NCBI GenBank assembly: GCA_034429275.1
Contig: DAOUFU010000267.1
Location: 1-32,909, forward strand
Reading direction: 5' to 3'
From: DAOUFU01 sp034429275
Lineage (GTDB): Bacteria > Chloroflexota > Anaerolineae > Aggregatilineales > Aggregatilineaceae
Length of the DNA: 32,909 nt
Shown here in pieces: positions 15,652 through 25,300 of this stretch. The first letter of the stretch is position 1; every line of letters starts with the position of its first letter. Under the pieces are notes generated by a model. It was not told where the DNA came from, did no database searches, and worked only from the letters and a program-made list of their open reading frames with translations. A program made the translations under genes and the position numbers.

Positions 15652-16833
15652 GTGTTGATCCTGGTTGCCGTGGTGTTTTGGCTGAGTCTGTTCTTGCTCT
15701 GCTGGATGTACTTTGGCTATCCCCTGCTGATGTGGGTACTCAGCCGGTGGCGAGCACATCCTGTCCATCGAGCCGATCACACCCCTACCCTTACATTGTT
15801 GATTCCTGCCTACAACGAAGCAGATGTCATCCGCGCCAAACTCGAAAACTGCCTGGAACTCGACTATCCCCGCGATGCCTATCAGGTTTTGGTGGTTGAC
15901 GACGGCAGCGATGACGGCACACGTGAGATGATCATCGAACTCCAAGAGCGCGGCGTGATGGCCATTCTCCAGCCCCAACGCCAGGGAAAAATGGCCGCAG
16001 TCAATGCTGGTTTCGCTCATGCGCGTGGGGAAATCGTGGTTCTGAGTGACGCTTCGCCCATCTATAAATCGGATGCGTTGCGGCTGCTGGTACGCCCCTT
16101 CGCCGATCCAACAGTTGGCGTGGTAGTTGGGGCGCTGGTCACCCGCGATCGCGATACCGGGGTGGCTAAGCAAGCCGGCATGTATTGGCGGTACGAATCC
16201 GCGCTGCGCAGGTGGGAAAGCCGCACCGGAAGTACGGTGGCCGTGCATGGAAATATGTTCGCCATCCGCAAAAGCTGCTTCCGTCCGCTCAAGACAGGGA
16301 CCATCAACGACGAATTCAGCCTGGCGATGGAAGCTATCCGGCAGGGCTATCGCGTCATCTATGAACCAGCCGCTATCAGCTATGATGATGCCAGCCTTTC
16401 CATGCAAGACGAGGTCAACCGCCGCACGCGCATCAATGCAGGGCGCTTCCAGGCCCTTTTCTCAGCGGGCTATCTTCGCACACCCAATGCCAGCATTGCC
16501 TTCCGGTTGATCTCCCACAAAATGCTGCGCCCCTTTGCGCCAATCTTCATGCTGCTGATGCTGGCCGCCAACATCCTCACCGTACTGGCCGGCAGCAGCG
16601 ATCCGCACTTATTCAAGCTCACCGGCTGGTGGGGTATATTGGTTTTGGCCGCGCAGTTGGCCTTCTACGCCCTGGCTGCGATAGGTTGGCGCATGGAAAC
16701 ACGCGGGCAGAAGCCCCCATTGGTGATCGGAATTCCTTATTTCTTTGTGAGTACCAATTTCGCGGCACTGATTGGGTTGGTGCGTTATCTGCGCGGATCG
16801 CAGCGCGTCACCTGGACCAAGCGAACAACCTAG
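15652..16833 (+). CDS. Membrane-bound GT2 glycosyltransferase
   Basis: Family 2 inverting glycosyltransferase of 393 residues. One N-terminal helix (about 1-28) precedes the GT-A domain: LLIPAYNEADVI, VLVVDDGSDDGT (donor-binding Asp), VVLSDAS (in the DxD position) and TINDEFSLAMEA (catalytic acidic pair). RRTRINAGRFQAL occupies the usual QxxRW region. Three C-terminal helices follow (about 290-380). This layout resembles processive synthases such as BcsA or hyaluronan synthase, but it is shorter and lacks a PilZ domain and a clear QxxRW. It could extend the repeat unit or act as the catalytic partner of the BcsB-like protein. GTG at 15652 is the best start visible, with AAGGGA about 10 bases upstream; the exact start is uncertain. 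Confidence 0.87.
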   Translation: MLILVAVVFWLSLFLLCWMYFGYPLLMWVLSRWRAHPVHRADHTPTLTLLIPAYNEADVIRAKLENCLELDYPRDAYQVLVVDDGSDDGTREMIIELQERGVMAILQPQRQGKMAAVNAGFAHARGEIVVLSDASPIYKSDALRLLVRPFADPTVGVVVGALVTRDRDTGVAKQAGMYWRYESALRRWESRTGSTVAVHGNMFAIRKSCFRPLKTGTINDEFSLAMEAIRQGYRVIYEPAAISYDDASLSMQDEVNRRTRINAGRFQALFSAGYLRTPNASIAFRLISHKMLRPFAPIFMLLMLAANILTVLAGSSDPHLFKLTGWWGILVLAAQLAFYALAAIGWRMETRGQKPPLVIGIPYFFVSTNFAALIGLVRYLRGSQRVTWTKRTT

Positions 16834-16926
16834 AGCATCAGGTGCAATTGGGAGTAAAATAAAAACACGTCTCAGCACAAATCAGGCACCATCATCCCAC
16901 TCTGCCCGGCCAGGTGAGTGTTCCCC

Positions 16927-19464
16927 ATGTTCGATCAGCCGCCTTTCGTGCAGGCCCGCCAGCTCTCCAAACGATATGGGGGAGTCGAAGCGCTGCGACA
17001 TATCGATCTCGCCATCCATCGTGGCGAGGTTATCGGGGTGGTGGGTGATACTAACTCCGGCAAATCCACCCTGCTGCGCTTGCTCGCCGGTGTTACAGAG
17101 CCAGACCAGGGTGAATTCTGGGTCCAGGGCAAACGCGCCCAGCTTTCTCCGCCCCACCGCGCCGCCCGCTATGGGATACGCGCCGTCCACCAGGATATCA
17201 ACATCGCCGCGCACATGAGCGCGCTCGGTTACATCTACGGCGGCCAGACTCCTTCACGCCGCGCACCGCTGCGGTGGCTGGGTTGGTGGGATCACGAGCG
17301 AATGCGGCAGAGCGCCGAGCGTGAATTCGAACGCCTGGGGTTCGATATGCCGCCGCTTAACCGCCCGTTGAATGACCTGACCAGTGCTCAGCGGAAGATG
17401 GTGGCATTTGTGCACGCGACCCTCTGGTCGCCCCACCTGCTCTTGCTCGACGAGCCGATGGATGCCCTCGAAGCCTACAAAGGCAACATCCTGCGGCTGA
17501 TCGCAGACATCCGCGCAGCCCAGGGAGCAGTGTTGCTCGTCACCCAAAACCTGGACGATATTTTCCGCATCGCCGACCGGATCGTAGTGCTCAATGCCGG
17601 GACCAAAATCGCCGAACGGTACACTTCGCGCACAACCGAAGAAGAGATCGTGCGCCTGATCCTCGGCTCGGTCGAAGAACGCATGACTCCGGCGGTGTGG
17701 GCGCTCAGCAACTATTTCGAGGTCCGACGGCAGGCTGAGGCGCTCGATCGGCTGTCAAAAGCCTTCGAGCGGCGAGCAGCACGTTTGCAAGCCCACGCGG
17801 AAGTGGCCCGCAGCGCCACCTCGATCCTCGACCGAGACCAGCTTCTGACGCAGATCGCCCGCATCATCCAGCAGCGCTTCGGGTACTACTACACCGGCAT
17901 TTTCCTGATGTCTGCCGCCGAAGACACTGTCGAACTGCGCAGCAGCGCCAGTCGCAACCCTCACCACGCCATGCCCCAGAGCCTGGTTCTGCCCGTCAAC
18001 GGAGACGGCATGATCGCGTGGTGCGCTGCACACGGCCAGCCGCGGTTGGCCAACGACGTAGCCGAAGACCCGCTGTTCGAGCCGGAAAACACGCTCCCCG
18101 AAGCGCGCTCGGAACTGGTCTTGCCGCTGCGAATCGGGCGGCGCGTGTTGGGTGTCTTGGACCTGCAAAGCGACCAGGTGAACGCCTTTGAGGAAGAAGA
18201 CGTCCAGGCGCTGCAAGCGCTGGCCGATCAGCTAGCCATCGCCATCCGCAACGCCGATCTTTTCGAGGCCGCCCAGGCAGCTCGCCGCCAGGCCGACGAA
18301 GCCAATCGCTACAAAAGCGTATTCCTCTCGAACATGTCCCACGAGCTGCGCACCCCGCTCAGCGTGGTAATCGGGCACACGCAGGCCATGCTGAACCCCA
18401 CCGATGGCTACTACAGCGCCCCCGTGCCGCTTGAATATCGCCGCGATCTGGAGACGATTCGCAAAAGCAGCGCGCACCTGTTGGCCCTGCTGAACGACAT
18501 TCTGGACTTGAGCAAGATCGAGGCGGGCGAAATGCGCCTTCAGCCTACCGTCATCGACCTGCCCGCCCTGCTGGATGAAGCCCTCAACGCTTCAACCAGC
18601 CTGCTGAAGGGCCGGCCTCTCAGCGTCACGCGCCGTTACGAACCCGATCTTCCCCCGGCCTGGGGCGACAAGGTGCGCACCCGGCAGATTGTGCTGAACC
18701 TGCTCACCAATGCGATCAAATTCACCGAAAAGGGGGGCATCACGCTCTCGGCTGCGCCACTCAATGATATGCTGTGCGTCTCCGTAGCCGATACCGGCAT
18801 CGGCATTCCCGAACATCTGCGCGAGCGTATTTTTGAGCGCTTCCACCAGGGGGATGGCGTCGCGGCGCGCAAGCATGGCGGGGCCGGATTGGGATTGAGC
18901 ATAAGCCAGCAGTTGGTGGAGCTTCAACACGGGCGTATCTGGGTGGAGAGCGAGGTGGGTGTGGGTTCCACGTTCTCTTTTACCATACCGCGCGCCACAC
19001 CTGACCAGATCGCGGCCTACAGCCAGCTCCCGACCGAAACCCTGCTCTCCGATGCCCAGCGGATGGTCATCTTCCAGGACGACATCGAAACCGAAAGCGC
19101 CGTGCGCCTGGTGATGCTCGTCATTGTGGACTCCTCGCGGGCCGAAGCATTGCACCGCGCCCTGGAAGACAGCGGACTGGTTGTCGAGCAAAGCTCTCCC
19201 AGCCTGGATGTTGCGGATACAACAGCGATCATCCTGCCCGACCTGATCGTGCTGGATGCCGCTTCGCCGGATGGGCCGGCGGTACTGCGGGCATTGATCG
19301 ACAGCGTCGAGATGAGTGAAACGCCGATCCTTGTGTTAGGGGCTGGCGATCCCGGCATCCTCCAGGCACCGGACAGCCGCGCCCCCGTCCTGGCCATCCC
19401 CGGCGAGCCTGCATCGCCGGACGAGGTAGTCGCCCAGGTTTGGCGCTGCCTGGCCGGGCGTTGA
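16927..19464 (+). CDS. ABC-ATPase/GAF/histidine kinase/receiver-like fusion
   Basis: Cytoplasmic signalling protein of 845 residues. Residues 1-240 form a sugar-importer-type ABC ATPase domain: Walker A GDTNSGKST (40-48), LTSAQRKMV in place of LSGGQ, Walker B LLLLDEP, and VTQNLDD where the switch His should be. A GAF domain follows (about 285-440). A histidine kinase comes next: NMSHELRTPLS with His472, N-box LNLLTNAIKFTEKG, DTGIGIPEH, and GGAGLGLSIS. The C-terminus (about 735-845) resembles a receiver with VLDAA as the phospho-Asp strand, but it lacks the Lys near the end (LAIPGEP). ATG 16927 has AGGTGAG eight bases upstream and is preferred over GTG 16918. It probably senses a small molecule through GAF and uses the ATPase part as a sensory module rather than a pump. 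No partner response regulator is adjacent. Confidence 0.9.
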   Translation: MFDQPPFVQARQLSKRYGGVEALRHIDLAIHRGEVIGVVGDTNSGKSTLLRLLAGVTEPDQGEFWVQGKRAQLSPPHRAARYGIRAVHQDINIAAHMSALGYIYGGQTPSRRAPLRWLGWWDHERMRQSAEREFERLGFDMPPLNRPLNDLTSAQRKMVAFVHATLWSPHLLLLDEPMDALEAYKGNILRLIADIRAAQGAVLLVTQNLDDIFRIADRIVVLNAGTKIAERYTSRTTEEEIVRLILGSVEERMTPAVWALSNYFEVRRQAEALDRLSKAFERRAARLQAHAEVARSATSILDRDQLLTQIARIIQQRFGYYYTGIFLMSAAEDTVELRSSASRNPHHAMPQSLVLPVNGDGMIAWCAAHGQPRLANDVAEDPLFEPENTLPEARSELVLPLRIGRRVLGVLDLQSDQVNAFEEEDVQALQALADQLAIAIRNADLFEAAQAARRQADEANRYKSVFLSNMSHELRTPLSVVIGHTQAMLNPTDGYYSAPVPLEYRRDLETIRKSSAHLLALLNDILDLSKIEAGEMRLQPTVIDLPALLDEALNASTSLLKGRPLSVTRRYEPDLPPAWGDKVRTRQIVLNLLTNAIKFTEKGGITLSAAPLNDMLCVSVADTGIGIPEHLRERIFERFHQGDGVAARKHGGAGLGLSISQQLVELQHGRIWVESEVGVGSTFSFTIPRATPDQIAAYSQLPTETLLSDAQRMVIFQDDIETESAVRLVMLVIVDSSRAEALHRALEDSGLVVEQSSPSLDVADTTAIILPDLIVLDAASPDGPAVLRALIDSVEMSETPILVLGAGDPGILQAPDSRAPVLAIPGEPASPDEVVAQVWRCLAGR

Positions 19465-19512
19465 GCCGGCAGTTGGGCCAGCCCAGGTTAATGTATTAAG
19501 CTCTGCTGTTGG

Positions 19513-19540
19513 AGCGATGGTTGCCTCTCTTGCCATCGCT
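19513..19540 (+). repeat. 8-bp stem hairpin in the gap before the M23 gene
   Basis: AGCGATGG and its exact complement CCATCGCT flank a 12-base loop, 48 bases after the histidine kinase stop. There is no U-tract, so factor-independent termination is unlikely; it may mark an mRNA end or a processing site. Confidence 0.4.
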
Positions 19541-19608
19541 GATAGTGGCATGTCCGATCGTTTTTGCTTTTCCACCGAACTGAACTTTGGCGAAGGAGAA
19601 GTCAACCG

Positions 19609-22374
19609 ATGGCAGCACGCCCCCCTTTTTATTTACTCAATCCGGTCGCCCGCAACCTGGTCATCAGCGACAAATTCAACACCCCGCGCACGTACAGCTT
19701 CGCGCCTTCCAAGCTCCAAAAACATGAAGGGATCGACATCGTCGCGCTGGATGCGCAGGGCAATCCGGTCTCGGTATTGGCCTCGCAGCGGGGAATCGTC
19801 GATCAGGTGAGCTTCAGCCCGACAGGATATGGCAATTATGTGCGGATTGTGCACAAATGGGGCAACGACACATTTGTCACCTGGTACGGCCATCTCTCAG
19901 CCGCAACTGTCAAGATCGGCCAGTTTGTCAAAGCAGGGCAGAAGATCGGCATTGCAGGCACCACCGGCTTTTCAACGGGCGTTCATCTGCACCTGACACT
20001 CCAACACATTGGCAAGGGCCTGAAAAATTACACCGTCGATGACGTCGTCGATCCTGAGCCGTTCCTGAAGACTGGCCCGGTCGCGGAGTTTGACGAGCTG
20101 GACTTCATCGCCGATGTCACCGTGCCCGATGGCACGGTGATGCGCCCCGGCCAGGAATTCCAGAAAACCTGGCGTGTGCGCAATACCGGCACGACCACCT
20201 GGGATACAAACCACGTCATCGTCTTCGCCAAAGACCACCCCATGGAGGGGCCAGACCAGGTCACGCTCCCACGCACGCCCATCATCCCCGGCGACATCAC
20301 CGATATTACGGTCAAGTTGAAGGCACCTACCAGCGCGGGCACCCACCGCAGCACCTGGCAAATGCGCGCCCCAGATGGACTCCTGGTCGATTTCCCGATC
20401 TATGCTGAGATCAAGATCGAGAGCGTCACGCCGGTCGATGAAGCCTCATATGTCTCCGATGTCACCATTGAAGACGGCACGCCAGTTCAGGCCGGGGCCA
20501 CATTCGTCAAAACCTGGCGCACTCGCAACACGGGCACCACCACCTGGGATCAGCGCTACACCCTGCGCTGGACCGGCGATAACCGCATGAGCGGGCCGGA
20601 CAGCGTACCCGTGCCGCGCACGGTCAAACCAGGCGAAACGGTCGATATTTCAGTCACGCTGAAGGCACCGGACACCGCCGGACACCACATAAGTACCTGG
20701 AAACTGCACACCCCGGCAGGCAAGCCGTTCGAGCATAGTCTATGGGTTGACATCCAGGTTCCCCAGCCAAATGTTCCTCCCGGCAAGCGCAACGAGATGC
20801 GCTACATGGCCGACGTGACAATCCCCGACGGAACCAGGATTCAGGCTGGGGAAAAATTTCAGAAGACCTGGCGTGTCCGCAATTCGGGCGAGACCACCTG
20901 GGGAACTGGCTATACGCTCGCCTTTTCGGGCGATGATCGTCTGGGCGGCCCGGAAAGCGTCCCTCTACCCGCTGCCCGGCCAGGCGACAGCGTACTGATC
21001 ACCGTGCCCATGGTCGCCCCTACCACGCCCGGTCTCTACAAAAGCACCTGGAAACCGCGCGATCCGCAGGGCAAGCCCTTCGAGTTCGATGTGTTCGCCT
21101 TGATCGAAGTCCCCGATCCTAAGATGCTCAAAGATGAGCTGAGCTGGGTCAAGGATGTCACCATCGCCGACGGCACGGCGATGAGGCCCGGCGAGTCGTT
21201 CGTTAAAACGTGGCGCGTGCGCAATACCGGCACCAGCACCTGGGGAACCGGCTACCGGCTGGTCTTCGCCGAAGACAACCGCATGAGCGGCCCCAGTAGC
21301 GTCCCCCTGCCTGCCGCCCGCCCTGGCGATATGGTAGATGTGACGGTCAACCTGGCTGCGCCTACCACACCCGGCCTGCACAAAAGTACCTGGAAAGGCA
21401 GCACTCCACAGGGCCAGGTGTTTGATTTCGGCGTGTTCGCGCTGATCGAAGTTGTGGACCCCACCCAGACCTTTGACATGCTGGCATTCCTGCGTGGCGA
21501 TGGCCGGATCTACGACCTGGAATTCAACTGGAGCGGCGGTGGCACACAGCGTGTTCAAACCCAGGTCGATGGGAACAAGTTCTACCATGTCAAGCATTCG
21601 GAATGGGAAGAATTGTGGTCCGATGAGCAGTTTATTTATCGGGGTACAGATACTTCACCGGGGAAGGGCGAAGTCTATCAGCTCAGCGAGAACGGGCGCT
21701 ATGGCAGCGCGTGGATTCCGCGCCAAATGACGGTTGGAGCCATCTTCCGACGCTCGCCGATGGTGATCTTCCGCCGGAAAAGCGACGGCACGCCCGTGCC
21801 CGGCAAGCAGGGTGTTCAGGTCACCTGGATCACGCTCGAAAACGTGCATATCCGCTACCGGATGCCCAGCGGCATTGAGCTTCAGCAGGTAGCAGTCCTG
21901 GCCGCCTATGAAGACATCAACGGCAGGCCCAAAACCACGCCCTTCGAGCGCTACTACTACGCCAAAAAATATGGGCTGGTGGGTTGGGAAGGCGAGTTAG
22001 GAAAAGCCTACATCGTGCGTGAATTCTTACCCGGCACCGTAGCCAATCTGGTGCGCGAACGCCTGTCCTGGATGTACCCTTCTGCACATCGGCACGCCCG
22101 CTTGGGGGTATCTCCACCGGGCGAGCCGAGCCCGGCCCAGGGTCCCCGCTGGAGGCGCCCCCTGCACGGACGTTTAAGCCACCCGGCTAGAGAACGCTCA
22201 AGCGTCTTGATTGTGAGCACCCGTGAGGGTGCTTTACTTTCCCCGAGTCTGCCCCCTTCAGGGCCAGGCGATGCGCTTTCTCGGCAGTGCCTCACCGTTT
22301 ACGTTACAATTCACAGCAGGGATTGGCCCGGTTCTGCGGCGGGCTTCACGGGCGATTCCTCAGGGGGAGATGCC
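19609..22374 (+). CDS. M23 peptidase with four NBR1-type FW repeats (5' module of a longer frame)
   Basis: The N-terminal LytM/M23 domain (about 1-160) keeps all zinc and catalytic residues: His39 and Asp43 (HEGID), His95 (WYGHLS), His126 and His128 (VHLHL). Four NBR1-like FW/Ig repeats follow, at about 165-278, 280-395, 397-510 and 512-622. Each has DVT-x-x-DGT, KTWR-x-RN-x-G-x-T-TW and a closing x-STW strand. A further domain of unknown fold (about 623-822) ends at ERLSWM. No signal peptide is seen, odd for a peptidoglycan hydrolase. ATG 19609 has GAAGGAG seven bases upstream. The frame does not stop after SWM but runs on into the kinase module through about 100 Pro/Arg/Ser-rich residues that look non-coding. 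The true end is probably near 22074-22190. Confidence 0.8.
22216..22240 (+). terminator. Intrinsic terminator-like hairpin inside the fused frame
   Basis: AGCACCC and its exact complement GGGTGCT surround a GTGA tetraloop and are followed directly by TTACTTT. A smaller hairpin (ACGCT/AGCGT, 22194-22205) lies just upstream. The position, shortly after the M23 module and before the kinase ribosome binding site, is where an intergenic terminator would be expected. Confidence 0.55.
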
Positions 22375-25300
22375 GTGTACGATTATTGCGGCCAGATGGT
22401 CAAGGGATATGAAATCAACGAGCGGATCGGCGCAGGTAGCTTTGGCGCGGTCTATCGAGCGTTTCAACCTGCTGTCGGGCGCGAAGTCGCCATCAAGATC
22501 ATTCTCCCTGCCTTCGCCAATCACCCCGATTTCATCCGGCGCTTCGAAGCAGAAGCTCAGCTCATTGCGCGGTTGGAGCATCCTCACATCGTGCCCCTGT
22601 TCGATTACTGGCGCGAGCCAGAGAGCGCCTTCTTGGTAATGCGCCTGCTGCCGGGCAGTCTGCGCCGTTTGATGGAAACGCACGCATTGCGCGCTCAGCA
22701 CGTCGCGCAGATCGTGGATCAGATCGCTTCGGCCCTGGCCCTATCGCACCGTCAGGGCGTAATTCATCGCGATGTCAAGCCCGATAACATCCTGATAGAT
22801 GGGCAAGGCAACGCCTACCTGACCGACTTTGGGCTGGCCAAAGTCACCGAAACGCACTGGCGCGACGACGACGAGCACACCGCCGGATCGCCCAGCTACA
22901 TGGCTCCAGAGCAAATCACTGGCCAGGAGACTACAGCCCACGCCGATATCTACGCGCTGGGTGTAGTGATCTACGAGATATTCGCTGGTCATACCCCTTT
23001 TGGCGGCCTCCATATGGCCAGCCTGATCAATCGCAAACTGAAGCACCCATTCCCCATGCTGAGCATCCCGGATTCGCGACTGGCAGACGCGCTCAATCCC
23101 ATCATCCAGCGTGCCACCGCCAGGGAACTCTCCGAACGCTACCAGGATATCCGGGACATCGCACGCGATGTCCGCCGGGCGCTGATTGGCGAAGAAGGGC
23201 CGCCCGTCTCGCTGGCCGACACGGCAGAGGTGGAGAACCCCTATAAGGGTCTGCGCGCCTTCGAAGAAGCCGACGCCAGCGATTTTTATGGGCGCGAAGC
23301 GCTGGTGCACCAACTCGTTACCATGCTGCAGGGGCCTGGCCCATATGCGCGTTTCCTGGCCATTGTGGGACCAAGTGGGAGCGGCAAATCGAGCCTGGTC
23401 AAGGCAGGCTTGATGCCTGCCTTGCGCAGAGGCGCATTTCCCGGCTCAGACTCCTGGTTTTTGACCGCCATGCTGCCGGGAGGTCAGCCGCTCCACCAGC
23501 TTGAGACTGCCCTGCTCAGCGTCGCCCGCAGCGCGCCGGACGATCTCGCAGTGATGTTGCGCTCCGACCGCCGGGGATTGGTGCGCGCCGCCGAACGTAT
23601 TTTGGGCGAAGAAGAAGGCGATCTGCTGCTGGTCATCGACCAGTTTGAGGAACTCTTCACGCTGGTGAGCGACGAGGCAGAGCGTGCTCACTTCCTGGGA
23701 CTGCTGCAAACAGCCGTCACCGATCCGGACAGCCGGGTGCGGGTGGTCATCACTCTGCGCGCAGATTTTTATGATCGTCCCCTGCTCTACGAGGATTTTG
23801 GCGCGTTGATGCAGGCGCGGACGCAGGTTGTGCTGCCCTTGACCACAGATGAGTTGGAACGCGCGATTGTGACTCCGGCTCAGCGCGTCGGTGTGCAGAT
23901 CGACCCCAACCTGGTCACGGCGATGATCGCGGATGTCCACGAGGAACCGGGCGCGCTGCCCCTGCTGCAATATGCGCTGACCGAGGTCTTCGAGCGCCGC
24001 GAAGGTCGCCATCTCCGGCTGGCAGACTACGAGGCCATTGGGCGGGCGGCGGGTGCGCTTGCCCGCCGCGCAGATAGTGTCTTTGCGCAGCTTTCGCCCG
24101 TCCAGCAGGCCATCGCGCAGCAGGTCTTCTTGCGGTTGGTCACGCTGGGCGAAGGCACCGAAGACACTCGCCGCCGCGTGGAACAGGCAGAACTGGCCTC
24201 GGTGCTGCCGGATGCTGTGACTCTGCACGAGGTGCTTGAGACCTTTGGCCGGCACCGCCTGTTGAGCTTTGACCGTGTACCCGATACCCGCGCGCCCACC
24301 GTCGAAGTGGCCCACGAAGCGCTGCTGCGCGAATGGGGGCGGCTGCGCTTGTGGCTGGATAGCTCCCGCGAGGATGTTCGCCAGCAGCGGCGGCTGGCGC
24401 GCCGGGCCGCGGAATGGGAAGCTGCCGGTTACGATCCCAGTTTCCTGCTGCGCGGAGTCCAGATGGAACAGTTTGTCTACTGGCAGAACCACAGCCGTGT
24501 CTCGTTGGGGCAATCCGAGCGAGCCTACATGACCGCCAGCATCCAGGTTCATGAAGCGCAACAAGAAGAGGAGAAGGCGCGTCTCGTGCGCGAAAAACTG
24601 CTCGAAGCGCGCGCGCAGCGCTTCTGGCGTGGCCTGCTGGTGGTCATGTTTCTGGCGCTGGTGGTGGCGCTGATCTTGTCTTTGCTGGCAGTGGATCAAC
24701 GGGAAGAAGCGCAGCGCGCCCGCCGGGCTGCCGAAGACAGCGCACGCCGCGCCCAGATTGAAGCCGAGGCCGCGGCCACCGCAGCCTCTATCGCCGAGAG
24801 ACGGGCCAACGAACTGCAATCGCTGGCCCTGGTCGAGGATGCCGAACGCGTTTATGGAGAAGGCAACATCGACCTGGCCCTGGTGCTGGCCATCGAAGCG
24901 AACCGCCTGCCTAATCCCCCGGTCCGTGCCCAGCGCGCGCTAAGCAGCCTGGCCCCCTTGGCAGCCGTACGGGTGATGACATGGCATTCCAGCCGGGTTA
25001 ATGCAGTCGCCTTCAGCCCTGATGGCGTCCTGGCGCTATCTGGCGGGGATGATGGCACGCTCGTATGGTGGGATGTCGCCACCGGTCAAAGGATCAACAA
25101 CCGCGAGGAAGAGGGTGGACGCATCCGCAGCATCGCGTTTTTGCCATCAGGTGACCAGGTTGTTATCGCGGGCGACAACGGTCTGCTGGTATTGGTGGAT
25201 GCTGCGACCGGCGAGACTGTGCGCGCGCTGGATCACCCCGGCGATGTCTTCGCTGTCGCTGTCAGCCCGGATGGCACCCTGATCGCGTCTGGTGGGCGCG

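Noticed and set aside
20101..21470. FW repeats as a recent DNA-level duplication or misassembly
   Set aside because: The four units have different lengths (periods 345, 354 and 342 bp) and diverged sequence, so they are old protein repeats.
23446..24819. Minus-strand open frame of 457 codons
   Set aside because: Antisense to the nSTAND region of the kinase protein; no domain and no ribosome binding site of note.
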